NCBI GenBank assembly: GCA_021325255.1
Contig: JAJPHP010000037.1
Location: 1 to 64,000 of the forward strand
DNA from: Nitrososphaerota archaeon
GTDB lineage: Archaea; Thermoproteota; Nitrososphaeria; Nitrososphaerales; CADDZS01
Reading direction: 5' to 3'
Length of the DNA stretch: 64,000 nucleotides
Part shown: positions 61,736 to 64,000 of the stretch, in pieces
Layout of the letters: the number at the start of each line of letters is the position of its first letter
Position numbering within the stretch: position 1 is the stretch's first letter
The notes under the pieces: generated by a model
Database searches by the model: none
What the model was told of the DNA's origin: nothing
The model's input: only the letters and a program-made list of their open reading frames with translations
Translations under genes and position numbers: made by a program

Positions 61736-62014
61736 TTAACGAATTCTCTTCCTGTCGTCAGGTGCGATCCAAACAATTCTACCATCTTCTGCATTGACTA
61801 GAATCTTGCCCTCTCTTTGAAGTGCCTGCAGAGCACTGTCCAGATGCCAATTCGTGACCGAAACCCCCACACGCTTTTGAAGTTCATCTCTAGTGGGATG
61901 ATCATCTAGTTTGTCTTTGAGAGCCTTTTCGACGAACCTTTTTGTGACAATGATCGCCGAAATCGAAGAGCCACTTACCTGGCTGATTTTATGGTGCCCC
62001 AATACGTTCGTCAT
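61736..62014 (-). CDS. Small winged-helix-like protein
   Basis: The 92-residue protein has a central helix-turn-helix-like segment (TRDELQKRVGVSVTNWHLDSALQALQREGKIL) followed by a strand pair NAEDGRIVWI that could be the wing. A weak fold-level match to a DNA-binding winged helix; no regulated gene can be named. It lies just downstream of the membrane-protein gene at 62.0 kb on the same strand. Confidence 0.55.
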   Translation of the reverse strand: MTNVLGHHKISQVSGSSISAIIVTKRFVEKALKDKLDDHPTRDELQKRVGVSVTNWHLDSALQALQREGKILVNAEDGRIVWIAPDDRKRIR

Positions 62015-62029
62015 CCAGGAATCCTTCTC

Positions 62030-62317
62030 CTAGTCTTCGTCTCCGGGAATCGGTATGCCCCTTTTCTTGAGTGCTTGTTCCAATGCGACTACTCTGAGTT
62101 TCAACGAGTAAGTATCTGGCATGTTTTGAGCGCTCAGCATTGTTGTGCCTATGGTTATCGTTGTGACTCCCACCAAGGAGACTACGGCCCCTATCGCAAA
62201 GTAAGGATTAAGGCGTAATGGGCCGAGGAAGGTGGAATTTAGCATGTAGTCGTATATCATGAAGCCGATTCCGACCAGCACTATGATTCCACCGAAGATT
62301 GCGATGCCCTTCTGCAT
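62030..62317 (-). CDS. Small two-helix membrane protein
   Basis: The 95-residue protein has a hydrophobic segment at about 5-25, another at about 40-62, and a C-terminal charged helix (LKLRVVALEQALKKRG). It ends 15 bases before the start of the small winged-helix-like protein, so the two may be co-transcribed. No family is recognised. Confidence 0.6.
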   Translation of the reverse strand: MQKGIAIFGGIIVLVGIGFMIYDYMLNSTFLGPLRLNPYFAIGAVVSLVGVTTITIGTTMLSAQNMPDTYSLKLRVVALEQALKKRGIPIPGDED

Positions 62318-62513
62318 TGTGCGATAGGATCAACCCGCTGCTGAATTTAGCAAGTAGTCCATTACCAACCGAGTGGTAATTCTACAGCACTCAAGCATTT
62401 TTCTTTTGTGGATTTGGAATATTCTTAGTTTGTGTAGCAGCAATGTGGCAATGGACCTGTGATAGACAAGCCCTAATCTGAACCCAACATTTTGCTCCTG
62501 ACACCTGTACGAT

Positions 62514-62708
62514 TTGTTTTTGGTATTTCTGCTTCATATTTTCGCTCCTTCTTGCTCATTAACGTTAATCGCGCCTATCCCTGAGCTAGGACACGGAATA
62601 AATGGTGGAGGTCTAGAGATCTTGGGCGATTCGGCTCTTGTCTTGGTTGGTTTATCAGCCGTTTTGTTGTTTGCTACGATCGCTACATTGAAGGTGGCCG
62701 AATTATGA
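62514..62708 (+). CDS. Possible small membrane peptide (weak)
   Basis: A 64-residue frame has a hydrophobic N-terminus and a second hydrophobic segment at the end (ALVLVGLSAVLLFATIATL). It could be the end of an ABC-2-type permease or a random hydrophobic frame. No upstream part is seen. Confidence 0.25.
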   Translation: MFLVFLLHIFAPSCSLTLIAPIPELGHGINGGGLEILGDSALVLVGLSAVLLFATIATLKVAEL

Positions 62709-63044
62709 GTCTTACATCCAAGACGAGAATTCCTCTGTCGTTTGGCGGCAAAAAGGAGCCATTATTCTGAAACAGTTGACATTTTGACTTGCTTCTTCTT
62801 TAATGCGCTACTCACTCCATCCAGAGAACTCGGTTCAAAAGCTGATTCCAAAGGCTAGAAGTTAGATACTGGTCTTGCGCCATTTGTGATTAAATCCAAA
62901 TCGGGCTTGTTATTGATCCATGCGTTAAGATAGGCTGGTTCTTCTTTACAAGGATTCGGAAACAAGTTGGTATGAGAGGAGATCCCTCGCTTACTATTTC
63001 CCCGAATCAGACGAAACACAGGAGGACATTTATTCTCCCAACGC
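62709..63044. other. Intergenic stretch before the transglutaminase-like gene
   Basis: No gene is supported. TTTATTC at 63028-63034 lies about 30 bases before the ATG at 63063 and could be its TATA box. Confidence 0.35.
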
Positions 63045-63062
63045 GTGAAAGTTCGTAATAAT

Positions 63063-63704
63063 ATGATCAAGGAGGATCACGGCAAGCGCTTCACACCGGG
63101 CGAGCTTCGAAGCCTGCGCCGGCTAAAGGATCCCCACGGAATCCAACGGTTTCTTAATGACCTGCCATATCATCACGCTAATACGGCTTGGTCGCCTAGG
63201 CGCGTGTTGCTCCAAAAAACAGCACATTGCTTGGAGGGGGCAATCTTTGCAGCCGCAGCGCTCCGGATCAACGGCTACCCGCCACTCATAATTGATTTTG
63301 AAGCAAAGTGCGATACTGACCACGTCCTAGCAGTATTTCTCACAGACGGCCATTGGGGCGCGATTGCAAAATCAAACTTTTCGGGCCTCCGATACCGCGA
63401 ACCAGTTTACAGGTCGCTCAGGGAACTAGCGATAAGTTACTTCGAAGATTACTTCAACTTGCGAGGCGAGAGGACTTTACGCAGATATTCGGCGCATGTG
63501 AATCTGAAGAGGTTTGACCACCTAAACTGGATGACAACAGGAGAGCCAGTCTGGTTCATACCTGAGTACCTGACGAAGATTCATCATTATCCCCTGATCT
63601 CAAAGGCCCAAATCCAGCGCTTGCATCGCGTCGATAAAAACTCCTTCCAAGCTGGGCTCGTGGGACAATCCAGGAAAGGAGGTCAGAAGTTGGGTCCAAC
63701 TTGA
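63063..63704 (+). CDS. Transglutaminase-like cysteine-protease-fold protein
   Basis: About 213 residues from ATG 63063; a GTG at 63045 is also possible. A Cys in AHCLEGAIFAAAALRINGY starts a helix as in transglutaminase-like folds, and a His in DTDHVLAVF and a following Asp-bearing strand (HWGAIAKSN) complete a possible Cys-His-Asp triad. It contains no signal peptide. Family members are proteases or amidases; many are of unknown function. Moderate confidence in fold, low in activity. Confidence 0.6.
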   Translation: MIKEDHGKRFTPGELRSLRRLKDPHGIQRFLNDLPYHHANTAWSPRRVLLQKTAHCLEGAIFAAAALRINGYPPLIIDFEAKCDTDHVLAVFLTDGHWGAIAKSNFSGLRYREPVYRSLRELAISYFEDYFNLRGERTLRRYSAHVNLKRFDHLNWMTTGEPVWFIPEYLTKIHHYPLISKAQIQRLHRVDKNSFQAGLVGQSRKGGQKLGPT

Positions 63705-64000
63705 ATGAATATCCTGTTCAATAATTAGTCAGCGTTCCTAAGGTGTACGGCAAGTTCAATCGCTCCCTCATCGACAGCTTCTCACAAACCAGAAAGTTCC
63801 ACTATGTGGCCCTGATGAGCTAACTACGGACTGAAAATGATCGTATCTTGACAGAATACGTTGCGATACATGTTTCGAATTCCGATGAAGCACCCTTGAG
63901 CAGAGATCCAAGTCCCTGCAGACACTCTTTAAGACTCTTGCGCCTAGCTTGCGCGTGATCCGCTTTCCAATCCGTACTTCGACTTCACAAACGTTTCATC
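63705..64000. other. Window end without a supported gene
   Basis: No frame that I can support is seen in the last 296 bases on either strand. Confidence 0.4.

Noticed and set aside
1..64000. CRISPR arrays, rRNA genes, insertion sequences with intact transposases
   Set aside because: No regularly spaced direct repeats, no rRNA sequence and no transposase were found in the window.

Overview
The window looks like a chromosomal segment of a heterotrophic archaeon, probably from the Thermoproteota/Nitrososphaeria side of the tree. The evidence is three tRNA genes with archaeal bulge-helix-bulge introns, an archaeal-type arginyl-tRNA synthetase, an ADP-forming acetyl-CoA synthetase pair with separate alpha and beta genes, an archaeal phosphoglycolate phosphatase, an F420-type luciferase-like oxidoreductase, membrane-anchored solute-binding proteins with Ser/Thr-rich linkers, and TATA-like boxes 25-35 bases ahead of start codons, as expected for leaderless transcripts. 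Nothing in the window identifies the species.

Layout. 0-2.6 kb: the start of a proline-iminopeptidase-like hydrolase and a peptide-type solute-binding protein. 2.7-9.8 kb: an accessory island with a two-gene nuclease-helicase operon that matches the Hachiman (HamA-HamB) anti-phage architecture, two decayed tyrosine recombinases of different families, and an overlapping winged-helix/PIN pair. 10-19 kb: a CoA-ester catabolic region with two thiolase-fold proteins that lack the thiolase cysteine and look like Ltp2-type aldolases, two DUF35 partners, two orphan alpha-type NDP-forming acyl-CoA synthetases, an isochorismatase-type amidase, and a frameshifted maleate-isomerase/arylmalonate-decarboxylase-like gene. 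18.8-21.1 kb: two heavily frameshifted genes (amidohydrolase and Old Yellow Enzyme type) lying tail to tail. 21.4-33 kb: an ABC importer of the NitT/TauT type with tandem permeases, then a second isochorismatase-type amidase, an orphan molybdenum hydroxylase large subunit, an ornithine-cyclodeaminase-like protein, a UbiD decarboxylase, an M28 peptidase and an alpha/beta hydrolase without its serine. 33-40 kb: two gene fragments, then two large molybdopterin oxidoreductases with a MoaD-like gene between them; the first is interrupted by a single in-frame TGA. 40-64 kb: mostly housekeeping genes and small membrane or zinc-ribbon proteins (aminotransferase, argS, phosphatase, Dps, acdAB, methyltransferase), plus all three tRNA genes.

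Functionally, the 10-33 kb region reads as import and breakdown of small organic acids, amides or ring compounds through CoA thioesters: importer, amidases, molybdenum hydroxylase, decarboxylase, isomerase, CoA ligases and aldolases. Several steps are decaying. The clearest unusual signals are the introns inside the D arms of tRNA-Lys and tRNA-Arg, the Hachiman-like operon, the cysteine-less thiolase/DUF35 pairs, and two otherwise intact reading frames cut by one in-frame stop each. Many frameshifts in one window could reflect real gene decay or indel errors in the assembly; reads would decide.
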